From positions 1-64,000 of the forward strand of contig CAZJRD010000005.1 in NCBI GenBank assembly GCA_964548365.1: 64,000 nt of DNA, in the 5' to 3' direction. The position numbers and the translations under genes are program-made. Positions within the stretch are counted from its first letter, which is position 1, and every line of letters starts with the position of its first letter. The notes under the pieces are model-generated. The model saw only the letters and a list, made by a program, of their open reading frames with translations. It did not search any database and had not been told where the DNA came from. The stretch comes from B46-G9 sp964548365 (GTDB taxonomy: Bacteria; Desulfobacterota; DSM-4660; Desulfatiglandales; Desulfatiglandaceae). Positions 15,603 to 25,287 of this stretch are shown piece after piece.

Positions 15603-17561
15603 TCATTCAACGCCTACCCGTTCCGCAATCAGGTTTTCAAGAACCTCGGGATCCGCGATCGTGGAGATATCGCCCAGTTCATCAGTCTTCCCTGCGGCAA
15701 TCTTGTGGAGGATCCGTCTCATGATCTTGCCGCTTCTGGTCTTGGGAAGAGCATCCGTCCACTGGATGACATCCAGAGTGGCAATGGGGCCGATTTCCGA
15801 GCGAACTAGCTGGACCAGTTCCTTTTTCAGCTCCTCGGATTTTGGAACGCCGGTGTTCAGCGTGATGAACGCGTAGATTCCCTGTCCCTTGATGGGGTGT
15901 GGACACCCGACAACAGCGGCCTCCGCCACGTTTTCGTGCAGGACCAGTGCTGATTCTATTTCGGCGGTACCAAGTCGATGCCCGGATACGTTGATGACAT
16001 CATCAATCCGTCCCACAATCCAGAAGTATCCATCCTCATCCTTTTTTGCACCGTCGCCCGAGAAATACATCCCGGTGACCTGGCTGAAATAGGTATCCTT
16101 GAACCGCTGGTGATCGCCGAAGACAGTGCGGGCGATACCGGGCCAGGGTTTCCTGATGCAGAGGGCGCCTTCCTGGTCGGGGAACCGGGCTTCCTCGCCT
16201 GTCTCGTCGATGATAACGGGGTCCACGCCGAAAAAGGGGAAAGAACACGACCCGGGCTTGATGGGGCCGACCCCGGGCAGGGGGGTCAACATGTGCCCCC
16301 CGGTCTCGGTCTGCCACCAGGTATCCATAATGGGGCACCAGTCCCGGCCTACGTAGTGGTAGTACCAGCGCCATGCCTCCGGGTTGATGGGTTCGCCAAC
16401 GGAGCCGAGGAGTTTCAGGGATGAAATATCGTGCTTTTTCACATACTCGCTGCCTTCTTTGGCAAGAGACCGAATCACGGTGGGGGCGGTGTAGAATTTG
16501 GACACCTTGTATTTTTCCACGATGTCCCAGTAGCGGTCAAAATCAGGATAACTGGGAATACCCTCAAAAAGGATGCTGGTCAGCCCGTTGATAAGGGGTC
16601 CGTAGACCCCGTAACTATGGCCCGTTACCCATCCGATGTCCGCGGTACACCAGAATACCTCGTCTTCCTTGAGGTCGAAGACCAGATCTGTGGTCATGGC
16701 GGCATAAAGGAGATAGCCGCCATGGGTGTGCACCAGACCTTTCGGCTTTCCGGTGCTTCCGCTGGTGTAAAGGATAAAGAGCGGGTCTTCCGCGTCCATG
16801 GGTTCGGGTTTGACTGTAGCGGGCAGCCCCGGTGTGGCAAGGGCTTCATGCCACCAGATTTCCCGGGCGTTATCCAGTTGGGCACCGGTGTCATCGCGGC
16901 GGTAGACAATGACCAGGCTTACGTCAGGACAACTCTTGAGGGCATCGTCCACCGTCCTTTTCAACGGAATTCGCTTCCCTCCCCGCATACCCGCGTCGGC
17001 GGTAATCACAACCTCGGCGCTGCAGTTTTGGATCCTGTTGGCAAGGGCCTCGGCGCTGAACCCGGCAAACACGACACTGTGGACAGCCCCGATGCGCGCG
17101 CAGGCGAGCATGGCCACAGGAAGTTCCACGACCATGGGCATATAGATAATCACCCGGTCTCCTTTTTTGACTCCGCGTGCATTGAGAAACGCGGCCATCT
17201 TATTCACCTGCTCATAGAGGTACCCATAGGTTATTTCCTTGGTTTCCCCGGGGTTATCTCCTTCCCAGTAGTAGGCAATTTTGTCCCGCAGATCCTTCAT
17301 GTGGCGATCAAGGCAGATGGAACAGGCATTCAACCGACCCCCGCGAAACCAGGTGATATCCGCTTCCTCAAAATCATACTCCAGGACGGAGTCCCAGGGC
17401 TTGATCCAGGTAAGATATTTTTTCGCCTGTTCACTCCAGAATGCATCCGTATCATAGATGGACCTCCGGTAGAGTTCATCATAGCGCACCTTACTGTTGA
17501 CGTACGCAGTCTCCCTGTAATATTCTAGGTGCGCGTCGTACCATTTGGGCTCGTCGTTCAT
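15603..17561 (-). CDS. acs: Acetyl-coenzyme A synthetase
   Basis: A 652-aa AMP-forming acetyl-CoA synthetase of normal length. P-loop YTSGSTGKPKGLVH, acetate-pocket and gate region WWQTETGGHMLTPLPG, hinge motif GRIDDVINVSGHRLGT, and the regulatory lysine in PKTRSGKIMRR. It converts acetate, ATP and CoA to acetyl-CoA, AMP and PPi. ATG 17561 follows a textbook AGGAGG at 7-nt spacing, so the 14-residue upstream extension is not used. First gene of a tight six-gene minus-strand run; the PKTRSGK lysine is the known target for Pat/AcuA-type acetylation. Confidence 0.95.
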   Translation of the reverse strand: MNDEPKWYDAHLEYYRETAYVNSKVRYDELYRRSIYDTDAFWSEQAKKYLTWIKPWDSVLEYDFEEADITWFRGGRLNACSICLDRHMKDLRDKIAYYWEGDNPGETKEITYGYLYEQVNKMAAFLNARGVKKGDRVIIYMPMVVELPVAMLACARIGAVHSVVFAGFSAEALANRIQNCSAEVVITADAGMRGGKRIPLKRTVDDALKSCPDVSLVIVYRRDDTGAQLDNAREIWWHEALATPGLPATVKPEPMDAEDPLFILYTSGSTGKPKGLVHTHGGYLLYAAMTTDLVFDLKEDEVFWCTADIGWVTGHSYGVYGPLINGLTSILFEGIPSYPDFDRYWDIVEKYKVSKFYTAPTVIRSLAKEGSEYVKKHDISSLKLLGSVGEPINPEAWRWYYHYVGRDWCPIMDTWWQTETGGHMLTPLPGVGPIKPGSCSFPFFGVDPVIIDETGEEARFPDQEGALCIRKPWPGIARTVFGDHQRFKDTYFSQVTGMYFSGDGAKKDEDGYFWIVGRIDDVINVSGHRLGTAEIESALVLHENVAEAAVVGCPHPIKGQGIYAFITLNTGVPKSEELKKELVQLVRSEIGPIATLDVIQWTDALPKTRSGKIMRRILHKIAAGKTDELGDISTIADPEVLENLIAERVGVE

Positions 17562-17658
17562 GTTGCGATCCTCCTGTTTCCGGGATATCCGGGTGATAAA
17601 CACCTAATAGTCACCTGTTTTTTAGCCTAATTTATGGCTTTGCACAATGAAAATAATG

Positions 17659-17956
17659 GGTTCATCCGACGAAAGCGTACCTTGAGAAAATTTGGGTGTC
17701 ACAGGCTATGCTCCTTTTTCTTCGATTCCGAGCCTCCCGGGCTGGTATTTTCAGTGACTTATCCACGGGGGAGTCTTGCCCCCTCCGCATTCCAGTCCTC
17801 AGGAAAAAACGCCCTGAGGACCTGGCTGCGGTTTCCCCCATAGATAAGTCACGAAAATACGAAGCCCTCCCGACAGTCACGAAGAAAAAGGAGCATAGCC
17901 TGTTTGGACTTTTTGGGAATCCTTGATTTCAAGAGTACACAAGATCCGGATGAACC
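17659..17956. repeat. Palindromic mobile element, copy 1
   Basis: Terminal inverted repeats GGTTCATCCG / CGGATGAACC enclose a long imperfect palindrome, with internal arms CAGGCTATGCTCCTTTTTCT and its complement. The element is flanked by AAAATAATG on both sides (17650-17658, 17957-17965), a 9-bp target duplication. It fills the space between acs and waaA, 25 bp before the waaA start. Homologous copies lie at 41299-41568 and, inverted and shorter, at 19549-19733. It encodes no credible protein. Confidence 0.85.
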
Positions 17957-17981
17957 AAAATAATGGACTTTGGTGAAAGAT

Positions 17982-19256
17982 ATGCATCTGTCGGCTAAGA
18001 ACCAATATCTGTTGAAGCTCTACAGCCTTGCATGGGGTGTGACCATTCCGGGCCTGTACGTGTCTCCCCGGATACGCGCGGGGTGGCGGGAACGTCTCCT
18101 GAAAGGGAAACCCGGCAATCAGGTGGATGTGTGGATGCAGGCCTCTTCCGGTGGGGAAGCATACCTGGCCCTGGAAATCTTGTCCACCCTCGCTGTTGAT
18201 CCGTTCCCCGATGTCCTGGTAACATCCGGGACCACCCAGGGACTTGATATCCTGAAGAAAGGGATCGAAGGAATCGACCAGTCCCGCCGGGAATCAATAC
18301 GGATCGTCAGTTTCCCTTTTGACTGTCCCGGCCTGATGGAACGGGCCGTGCGGCAATGGAAACCACGAGTGATGGTTCTGCTCGAAACAGAACTTTGGCC
18401 CGGTCTCATGGCAGCCTGTTTAAGACAACGGGTCCCCATCGTGATCTTGAATGGCCGGCTTTCGAGAAAAAGCTTCAAGACCTACCGGTGGTTGAGCGGA
18501 TTCTGGCGCAATGTTCGGCCGGAAAGGATTTTGGCTGTTTCACGCGGGGACAGGGATCGGTATTTTGCACTGTTTGGCGATCAGGGTGTTCAAATTATGC
18601 ACAACATAAAATTTGATCGCATGCAGCTGGATGGCATCATCGGCCGGAACCCCATCAGTGAAATGGTTCCCGAAGGTGCTTCGTTCCTGGTGATGGGGTC
18701 TGTCAGAAAAGACGAGGAAAAAGACGTGCTGAATGTGCTGGTGCCGGTTGCAAAGGCCCTTCCGGAGACCATCAGCGCTATTTTTCCACGCCATATGCAA
18801 AGGATCCCTGCCTGGAAGAGATCCCTGGACCGGGCAGGTTCCAGATGGTTCCTTCGTTCCGAAATCACCGGCCCGGTCCCTGCGGGGAGCGTTATCCTGT
18901 GGGATGTTTTCGGTGAACTCTCTTCGGCATACGCTGTTGCGCAGGCTGCCTTCGTCGGGGGGACATTGAGACCACTGGGCGGGCAGAATTTCCTTGAACC
19001 CCTTGGGCAGGGTGTTGTCCCCTGCATAGGGCCGTACTGGGAACATTTCGCGTGGGTGGGGGAGGATATTGTTGCCAGGGGCCTGGTGAGCCAGGTCGCC
19101 AATCACCGGCAACTCACCGACTGCCTTGTCAGAAATCTCAGAAAACCTCTTCCCAGGGCTGAGGTTTTAGAAATGGCAAGGGACTACGTGAACAAAAGGA
19201 GAGGCGGCACCGAAACCGCCTGCCGCACTATAAAGGAGTTTCTTTCAGAGGGATAG
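17982..19256 (+). CDS. waaA: 3-deoxy-D-manno-octulosonic acid (Kdo) transferase
   Basis: A 424-aa GT30 family enzyme that adds Kdo from CMP-Kdo to lipid A precursor at the inner membrane, so the cell makes LPS. The N-terminal glycosyltransferase half has QASSGGEAYLAL with the catalytic Glu, and ETELWPGL near residue 130; the C-terminal half has VGGTLRPLGGQNFLEP. An N-terminal hydrophobic stretch (LLKLYSLAWGV) fits membrane attachment. ATG 17982 has GGTGA at 5-nt spacing; a TTG at 17970 is also possible. The promoter region consists mostly of a mobile palindrome. Confidence 0.9.
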   Translation: MHLSAKNQYLLKLYSLAWGVTIPGLYVSPRIRAGWRERLLKGKPGNQVDVWMQASSGGEAYLALEILSTLAVDPFPDVLVTSGTTQGLDILKKGIEGIDQSRRESIRIVSFPFDCPGLMERAVRQWKPRVMVLLETELWPGLMAACLRQRVPIVILNGRLSRKSFKTYRWLSGFWRNVRPERILAVSRGDRDRYFALFGDQGVQIMHNIKFDRMQLDGIIGRNPISEMVPEGASFLVMGSVRKDEEKDVLNVLVPVAKALPETISAIFPRHMQRIPAWKRSLDRAGSRWFLRSEITGPVPAGSVILWDVFGELSSAYAVAQAAFVGGTLRPLGGQNFLEPLGQGVVPCIGPYWEHFAWVGEDIVARGLVSQVANHRQLTDCLVRNLRKPLPRAEVLEMARDYVNKRRGGTETACRTIKEFLSEG

Positions 19257-19548
19257 TTGGTCAGACTGGCGATCGAGAGCTTCTATTGGGGCTTTCTCGG
19301 CAGTGAACCGGCATATTCCCTCTGCTACGTTCGCTTCGCCGTCCATGGCTCCGCTCACTGCGGATGTCGGCCCTTCCACTGCCCTGTTCCAAGGCCGACA
19401 TGACGCCGCTCCGGGAACATCCCGTTTCCCTGCCTTCCTGGAGTGACCCAATCTATAAGAAGCTGAAATTTTTTCTCTGTGTGGGAATCGATGAGCAAGT
19501 TTTCTCCTGTAGACCAGGAAGCATTATGAAGCCCTCTCCGGCGGAGAG

Positions 19549-19733
19549 CCGAGGGAGAAAGCCTTTTTTCAAGTGACCGGTGAGAGGGCGCCGTCCTTTT
19601 CGTGACGTATCTTTGGGGGAAACCGCAGCCAGCCCGAAGGGTGGAATGCGGAGGGGGCAAGGCTCCCCCGGAGATACGTCACAGAAAAGACCAGCCCGGA
19701 GCCTCGGAACGGAAAAAAGGCTTTCTCTCTCGG
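19549..19733. repeat. Palindromic mobile element, copy 3 (inverted, divergent)
   Basis: Arms CCGAGGGAGAAAGCCTTTTT (from 19549) and AAAAAGGCTTTCTCTCTCGG are near-perfect complements. The centre carries GGGGGAAACCGCAGCCAG and GGAATGCGGAGGGGGCAAG, the same core as copies 1 and 2 read on the other strand, so it belongs to the family but has different ends and is shorter. The flanking stretch 19257-19548 holds no recognisable gene; a GTCGG..CCGAC-rich inverted segment near 19355-19405 is the only structure seen. Confidence 0.7.
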
Positions 19734-19783
19734 ATCGGTGGATCCCATACAGGTCCGCCACCAGGAGGAAGGTTTCATCAAAT

Positions 19784-21247
19784 CTAAGTTTCTATTATTG
19801 GGAGTTTCTGTTGCAGGATTTCCCGGACCTTCTTCGGGTTTGCCCTGCCGTTTGTCTTGCGCATGACCTGGCCGATCAGGAAGTTTACGGGCTCGGGATT
19901 CCCTTTCCGGACCTTGGCCACTGTCTCGGGGTTGTCACCCATAACCTGGTCGATCAGGGATTCGATGACGCCCTGTTCCTGTACAGGTTTCAAGTCTTTT
20001 TCCTCAATAATGGCCTCGGGAGATTTGCCCGTCTCGAACATCTCTTCAAGAACAACTCTTGCGATCGCGTCAGTAATCTCTCCCTCCTCGATAAGGTCCA
20101 GCAGGTGTCCGAAATCAGTCGGGGGAATTTTGCACTGGTCAATGGAAAGGGATTTTTCATTGAGGAGCCGGAAAAGGTCTTTGGCTATCCACGTGCTCAG
20201 TTTTCTGCAGGACTTGCAGTGGGGAACGCAGTTTTCAAAATATTCCGCTGTCTGACGGTCCTTGGTCAGGATAAAGGCCTCATTTTGTGAAATCCCGTAC
20301 GCGCTGATGAACCTTTCAACCCGCTTATCCGGTAACTCGGGCATCTTTCGTCTGATGGCTTCTATGAAAGCGTTGTCCGTGTCCAGTTCAACCAGGTCAG
20401 GTTCAGGGAAGTAGCGGTAGTCCGGAGCATCCTCCTTCCCTCGCATGGAGATGGTGACCTTCTTTGCCTCGTCGAAAAGACGGGTTTCCTGGGAGATCGT
20501 TCCACCTGATTCCAGGATCTCCGCCTGTCTCCTGATCTCGTATTCCAAGGCTTCAAGAACGAACTTGTAAGAGGACATATTCTTGACTTCAGCACGGTTG
20601 CCAAAATCCCGGGCTCCTTTGGGTCGCAGCGAAATATTCACGTCGCACCTGAACTGCCCCTTTTCCATAATGCAGTCACTGACGCCGATATACCGAAGGA
20701 TCTGGCGCATTTTTTCAAGATAGGTCTTGGCTTCCTGCAGGGACCGAACGGGATTCCGGGTATGGTCGGAGACAATTTCGATGAGGGGGATGCCTGATCG
20801 GTTGAAATCTACAAAACTGTAGTCGGCGGATTCAAACGACTTGGACGCGTGGACCAGCTTTCCTGCATCTTCTTCCAGATGGATGCGCTTGATGCCGACC
20901 GGGTAAGGCTGACCGTCATCTCCCGGGATCACGAGGTACCCGTCTTCGCACAGGGGTTCCTCGTATTGGGAAATCTGATAGCCCTTGGGGAGATCAGGGT
21001 AGAAATAATTCTTGCGTGCAAAACGGCCATGGGGATTGATGGTGCAATTGAGGGCAAGGCCGGCTAGGACGCAGTATTCAATGGCCCTTCTGTTCAACAC
21101 CGGAAGAGACCCCGGCTGGCCCGTGCACACGGGACAGATCTGGTGATTCGGCGGCGCGTCGTAGTCTATGGGGCAGTCGCAGAAAAGTTTTGTTTTCGTG
21201 TTGAGCTCAGCGTGTACTTCAAAACAGATGATGGTCTCAAAATCCAT
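19784..21247 (-). CDS. gatB: Aspartyl/glutamyl-tRNA amidotransferase subunit B
   Basis: A 487-aa GatB: N-terminal kinase-like domain with FEVHAELNTKTKLFC, CPVCTGQPGSLPVLN and the DFNRSGIPLIEIVS motif, then the tRNA-binding YqeY tail. It phosphorylates Asp- or Glu-tRNA and accepts ammonia from GatA. ATG 21247 gives the family-typical start and has GGGAG upstream; it overlaps gatA by 11 bp. The two N-terminal Cys pairs (CDC and CPVC) fit the zinc site of many bacterial GatB proteins. Confidence 0.95.
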   Translation of the reverse strand: MDFETIICFEVHAELNTKTKLFCDCPIDYDAPPNHQICPVCTGQPGSLPVLNRRAIEYCVLAGLALNCTINPHGRFARKNYFYPDLPKGYQISQYEEPLCEDGYLVIPGDDGQPYPVGIKRIHLEEDAGKLVHASKSFESADYSFVDFNRSGIPLIEIVSDHTRNPVRSLQEAKTYLEKMRQILRYIGVSDCIMEKGQFRCDVNISLRPKGARDFGNRAEVKNMSSYKFVLEALEYEIRRQAEILESGGTISQETRLFDEAKKVTISMRGKEDAPDYRYFPEPDLVELDTDNAFIEAIRRKMPELPDKRVERFISAYGISQNEAFILTKDRQTAEYFENCVPHCKSCRKLSTWIAKDLFRLLNEKSLSIDQCKIPPTDFGHLLDLIEEGEITDAIARVVLEEMFETGKSPEAIIEEKDLKPVQEQGVIESLIDQVMGDNPETVAKVRKGNPEPVNFLIGQVMRKTNGRANPKKVREILQQKLPIIET

Positions 21248-22691
21248 TAGCGCTGCTCCCTGAGAGCCTTTGGCAGGCATGCGCCACCCGGAGAAGCATT
21301 TTTTCGTCAAAGGGTTTCCCAATGATCTGGAGACCCACAGGCAGATTTTCTACGGTCCCGCAGTTCATGCTCATGGCGGGAACCCCGGCGAGATTGGCCG
21401 ATACCGTGTAGATATCAACGAGGTACATCTGGAGCGGTTCGGCCACCTTTTCGCCGAGTTTGAAGGGGAGACACGGCGATACCGGCGTGACGAGACAGTC
21501 CACTTCTTCAAATGCCTTTGAGAAATCTTCGCGGATCAGGGTCCTGGCTTTCTGCGCCTTCACATAGTAGGCATCATAGTATCCGGCAGAGAGGACATAG
21601 GTGCCCAGCATAATCCTTCGCTGTACTTCACGGCCGAAGCCTTCACTTCGCGCTTCCTGGTACATGGCAATAATATCTTCAAAATCGTCGGGGGGGCGTA
21701 CCCCGTATTTTACGGCATCGTACCGGGCAAGGTTGCTGCTTGCTTCGGCGGTGGCGATCAGGTAGTAAGTGCTGACAGCATAAGGCGTGTGAGGAAGAGA
21801 AATTTCCCGAACATGCGCGCCGTTTTGTTCCAGGAAAGAGACGGCTTCCATCACCTTCTCCTTCACGGCTGCATCTATCCCTTCCACGAAATATTCTTTG
21901 GGCAGGCCGATTCGCACGCCGTTGAGTCCCTGGCCCAGCGATCCCAGGAAATCGGGGAAGGGCATGTCAACGGACGTGGAGTCTCTCCGGTCGTGACCGG
22001 AGATGGTATTGAGAAGCAGGGCGCAGTCTTCCACGCTGCGGCACAGGGGCCCGATCTGGTCCAGGGATGAGGCATAGGCGACCAGGCCATAGCGGGAGAC
22101 CCTCCCGTAGGTGGGTTTCATTCCTACAAGGCCACAGAATGAAGCGGGTTGTCGAATGGATCCCCCGGTGTCGGAGCCGATGGCCGCTATGGCCTCTCCC
22201 GCGGCCACCGCGGCAGCCGATCCCCCGCTTGATCCCCCAGGGACTCTTTCGGGATCCACCGGGTTCCGCGTCAAGCCCAAGGCGCTGTTTTCGGTGGAGG
22301 AGCCCATAGCGAATTCATCCATATTTGTCTTGCCGACGAGCACCGCACCGTCCTGAAAAAGCCGATCTACCACAGTGGCATTGTACGGGGGAACATAATT
22401 GGCCAGTATCTTCGACGCGCAGGTGGTTTTGATCCCCCTGGTGCAAAGGAGGTCTTTGATGGCGATGGGGATGCCGGTGAGCGGCGGTATATCGCCTCCC
22501 TTTGCGAGCAGCTGGTCTGCATGGTCCGCCTGTTCAAGGGCCGTATCCCGCGTCACGGTGATAAAGGCGTGAATCAGCGGCTCCTTTTCGTCTATACGCG
22601 AGAATACCGACTCGACTATCTCCCTGGCACCCACCTCCCTTTTCCGCAGCAGGCGGCTTAAGTCGTATGCGCTTTTGTCACACAGCTCCAT
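21237..22691 (-). CDS. gatA: Aspartyl/glutamyl-tRNA amidotransferase subunit A
   Basis: A 484-aa amidase-signature protein with the Ser-cisSer-Lys triad at expected positions: Lys79 (PIAIKD), Ser154 (GGSSGGS) and Ser178 (SDTGGSIRQP). It hydrolyses glutamine and channels ammonia to GatB. It begins 3 bp after the aspS-gatC fusion gene and overlaps gatB, so all amidotransferase subunits come from one transcript. Confidence 0.96.
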   Translation of the reverse strand: MELCDKSAYDLSRLLRKREVGAREIVESVFSRIDEKEPLIHAFITVTRDTALEQADHADQLLAKGGDIPPLTGIPIAIKDLLCTRGIKTTCASKILANYVPPYNATVVDRLFQDGAVLVGKTNMDEFAMGSSTENSALGLTRNPVDPERVPGGSSGGSAAAVAAGEAIAAIGSDTGGSIRQPASFCGLVGMKPTYGRVSRYGLVAYASSLDQIGPLCRSVEDCALLLNTISGHDRRDSTSVDMPFPDFLGSLGQGLNGVRIGLPKEYFVEGIDAAVKEKVMEAVSFLEQNGAHVREISLPHTPYAVSTYYLIATAEASSNLARYDAVKYGVRPPDDFEDIIAMYQEARSEGFGREVQRRIMLGTYVLSAGYYDAYYVKAQKARTLIREDFSKAFEEVDCLVTPVSPCLPFKLGEKVAEPLQMYLVDIYTVSANLAGVPAMSMNCGTVENLPVGLQIIGKPFDEKMLLRVAHACQRLSGSSANGF

Positions 22692-22694
22692 TGT

Positions 22695-24860
22695 TTAACC
22701 TTCCAGAATTTTCGGCACCTGAAAGAAATCTTTTTCCCTCTTCGGCGCATTTTCCAGTATCATCCGGGCAGTGGACGGTGTTCCGGGATCATCATCCCGC
22801 CAGACATTTCGTATCTTCAGGACATGGCTGGTCGGGGGAACGTTTTCAGTTTGCAGCTCATCCAGCTTTGCCACGTAATCGAGGATGGCAGTCAGATCCT
22901 TCGCATATTCCTTGACATCGTCCTCGGAAAGGGTCAACCGGGCAAGCTTTGCCACATGCCTGACCTCGTCCGGGGTGACTACAACGCGGGTCCTCTCACC
23001 TCTCTGGCTTTCATCCTCCCCGGATCTTGCAAGTGATCCTTCAGCCCCGGTTTGCTCGCCGGCGATGGTAAGCCCCAATTCTTTGAGCTGTGTTTCATCT
23101 ACCGCGGCGGGAGCACGTGTGAGGGGGCAGTATGCGCGACGATTTTTTGGGAACGTGATCACTTCCCTGATGGACGGGGTATCCAGGATCATGGCAATGG
23201 CCCGGTCAAGACCGAGGGCAAAGCCGCCGTGGGGTGGCGTGCCGAATTCGAGGGCACGGAGAAAAAATCCGAATTTGGCATTGATTTCCGCGCGGGAAAG
23301 CCGGAGTGCCTGAAAGATTTTTTCCTGGAGCGCAGTCTGGTGAATCCTTATACTGCCTCCCCCCAATTCTTCGCCGTTCATTACAAGGTCATAGGCCCTT
23401 GATTTCAACGCAAGAAGCGCTTTGGTGTCCTCGGGATCGAAATCATCCTGATCAGGCATGGTAAAGGGATGGTGCTCCGAGTCCAATCGGCCGTCTTTAA
23501 AATCAAAAAGTGGAAATTCCGTTACCCAGACGGGACAATAGAGGTCAGTCGGGATGAGATCCAGTCTCTCGGCCACGTGGAGCCGAAGCCTTCCGAGGAC
23601 CCCATTCACCAGGTCCCGGGAGGTGTCCGCAATCATCAGGATGACGTCATCGTCCCGGGCCTGGAACCGATCAATGATCGTTGCCTGTTCTGCTTCACTG
23701 AAGAATTGCACAATGTTGGATTGCAGCCTGCCGTCGAGCACCTTCATCCAAGTCATACCACGGCCGCCGAATGAAGGAACAATCCTGAGGGCATATTCGT
23801 TTTGGAGAAGATTCTTGCTCATGTCATGCGCTTTCCCCCGCACGCAGAACCCTTTTACCAGTCCCTGCCGCGCAATAACCTGTTCAAAGATAGAGTATCC
23901 TGTTCCCCGCATCACGTCCGTTACATCTTCGAACTTCATGTCAAACCGCGTATCGGGTCGGTCCGACCCGTATCGATCCATTGCTGCCTCGTAGGTCATG
24001 CGCGGGAAAGGGCGGGTGAGGGTTTTCCCTCCGATGGAGAAGCACCTGCAGGCCAATTCCTCCAGTACTTCATAGATGAATTCCTCATCAATGAAAGATG
24101 CCTCCAGGTCAAGCTGGGTAAATTCGGGCTGCCGGTTGGGGCGGAGATCTTCATCCCTGAAACAGCGTGCGATCTGAAAATAGCGGTCCATTCCGCCGAT
24201 CATGAGGAGTTGCTTGAAAATCTGCGGTGATTGGGGCAGGGCGTAAAACTTGCCCTGGTGGACCCTGCTGGGGACCAGGTAGTCCCTGGCACCTTCAGGA
24301 GTGCTCCTGGTCAGGATGGGCGTTTCCACTTCCATAAAGTGGAGTTCATGCAGGTAATCCCTGATGGCCTTGGTGATCTCGTATCTCTTCTTGAAAAGAT
24401 CATGTATTGATGGGCGCCTGAGATCAAGGTACCGGTACGTGATTCTGAGGTCTTCATCGACCTTCTGGGGGGAGGCCGCGATTTCCTCTCCCAAGACCAT
24501 CGCTTTCTCCGAAATATGGAAGGGGAGGGTCCTCGCCCGGGATAGGATCTTCAGGGTGGAGGCGTAGACTTCCGTATCTGACGTCTTGATGTGAGGGTTT
24601 TCCGTCCCCCCTTTCCGTACGGAGACGGTTCCCGCAATGCTGATTACATCCTCTTCCCGGAGGGTGACGGCCAGCTGATACCCTTCCGGAGAAATGGCAG
24701 GATCAAATACCACCTGGACGATACCCTGCACATCACGGAGGTGAATAAAAAGCAGGCTTCCATGGTCCCGGATGGCATCGACCCATCCCATGAGCCTGAC
24801 CGATTCTCCTTTTCGGGCGCGGGTTATGGTGCCACAGTAAGTTCTTTCTTTCCAATCCAT
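22695..24860 (-). CDS. aspS-gatC: Aspartyl-tRNA synthetase fused to GatC
   Basis: A 721-aa fusion. Residues 1 to about 600 are bacterial-type AspRS: an OB anticodon domain (GWVDAIRDHGSLLF), class II motif 2 (FRDEDLRPNRQPEFTQ) and motif 3 (GFALGLDRAIAM). After a hydrophilic linker, residues about 626-721 are a complete GatC (VTPDEVRHVAKLARLTLSED ... NVWRDD). No ATG or GTG start is present in frame near the junction, so GatC is made only as a fusion. His33 sits where E. coli AspRS has Leu (RRRDLG) and non-discriminating Pseudomonas AspRS has His, which fits a dual-specificity enzyme charging tRNA-Asp and tRNA-Asn. gatA and gatB follow directly. Confidence 0.93.
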   Translation of the reverse strand: MDWKERTYCGTITRARKGESVRLMGWVDAIRDHGSLLFIHLRDVQGIVQVVFDPAISPEGYQLAVTLREEDVISIAGTVSVRKGGTENPHIKTSDTEVYASTLKILSRARTLPFHISEKAMVLGEEIAASPQKVDEDLRITYRYLDLRRPSIHDLFKKRYEITKAIRDYLHELHFMEVETPILTRSTPEGARDYLVPSRVHQGKFYALPQSPQIFKQLLMIGGMDRYFQIARCFRDEDLRPNRQPEFTQLDLEASFIDEEFIYEVLEELACRCFSIGGKTLTRPFPRMTYEAAMDRYGSDRPDTRFDMKFEDVTDVMRGTGYSIFEQVIARQGLVKGFCVRGKAHDMSKNLLQNEYALRIVPSFGGRGMTWMKVLDGRLQSNIVQFFSEAEQATIIDRFQARDDDVILMIADTSRDLVNGVLGRLRLHVAERLDLIPTDLYCPVWVTEFPLFDFKDGRLDSEHHPFTMPDQDDFDPEDTKALLALKSRAYDLVMNGEELGGGSIRIHQTALQEKIFQALRLSRAEINAKFGFFLRALEFGTPPHGGFALGLDRAIAMILDTPSIREVITFPKNRRAYCPLTRAPAAVDETQLKELGLTIAGEQTGAEGSLARSGEDESQRGERTRVVVTPDEVRHVAKLARLTLSEDDVKEYAKDLTAILDYVAKLDELQTENVPPTSHVLKIRNVWRDDDPGTPSTARMILENAPKREKDFFQVPKILEG

Positions 24861-24941
24861 AAATTGTGTGTCCGATAGTAAGGCTTTAGGCGTATGCTAT
24901 TAAATATGCAACATTTCAATCTTTAGGGGAAGCGCCCTGGC

Positions 24942-24992
24942 ATGGCATAAGGTATAAGGCATAAGGCGTAAGGCGTAAGGCATTTACTGATA
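24942..24992. repeat. Short degenerate repeats (GGCATAAGG/GGCGTAAGG)
   Basis: About five tandem units of GGCRTAAGG-type sequence, with an inverted GCCTTACGCCC at about 25012. Related scraps occur at 38001-38035 and, inverted, at about 61780-61860, always between genes. The surrounding 24861-25287 contains no credible gene. Confidence 0.6.
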
Positions 24993-25287
24993 CCGATCAT
25001 TACTATTGCCTTACGCCCTGCTCCTTAAACCTTACATCCAAAGGTGCCTTTTCAGTATCGCTCTCTGATGGAGTGATCCCCCCTTTATTATTGCTCTGTC
25101 GTTATAAAACTTTGTATATTAACCCATTCATTGATTCTAATCAACCTTAAATGCAAGTCGAACACCCGGCCACTGCTCATTCCTCAGTGCAATCAAATCG
25201 TCATTTCGGGGAAGCGAAGGGCGATCGGGAATCGAGGGGGAATGAGCTATTCCAAACCGTGAATCGTAAACCAAGAACGGTTATCTA

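Noticed and set aside
16431..17528. 365-aa plus-strand ORF over acs
   Set aside because: It is antisense to a well-conserved acetyl-CoA synthetase; high-GC codon pattern makes such shadows.
17662..17880. ORFs within the palindromic elements (also near 41332 and 19580)
   Set aside because: They look alike only because the elements are repeats; inverted structure and shifting frames between copies argue against a protein.
24942..24992. Short regular repeats as a CRISPR array
   Set aside because: Units are about 8-10 bp without unique spacers and no cas genes are present.
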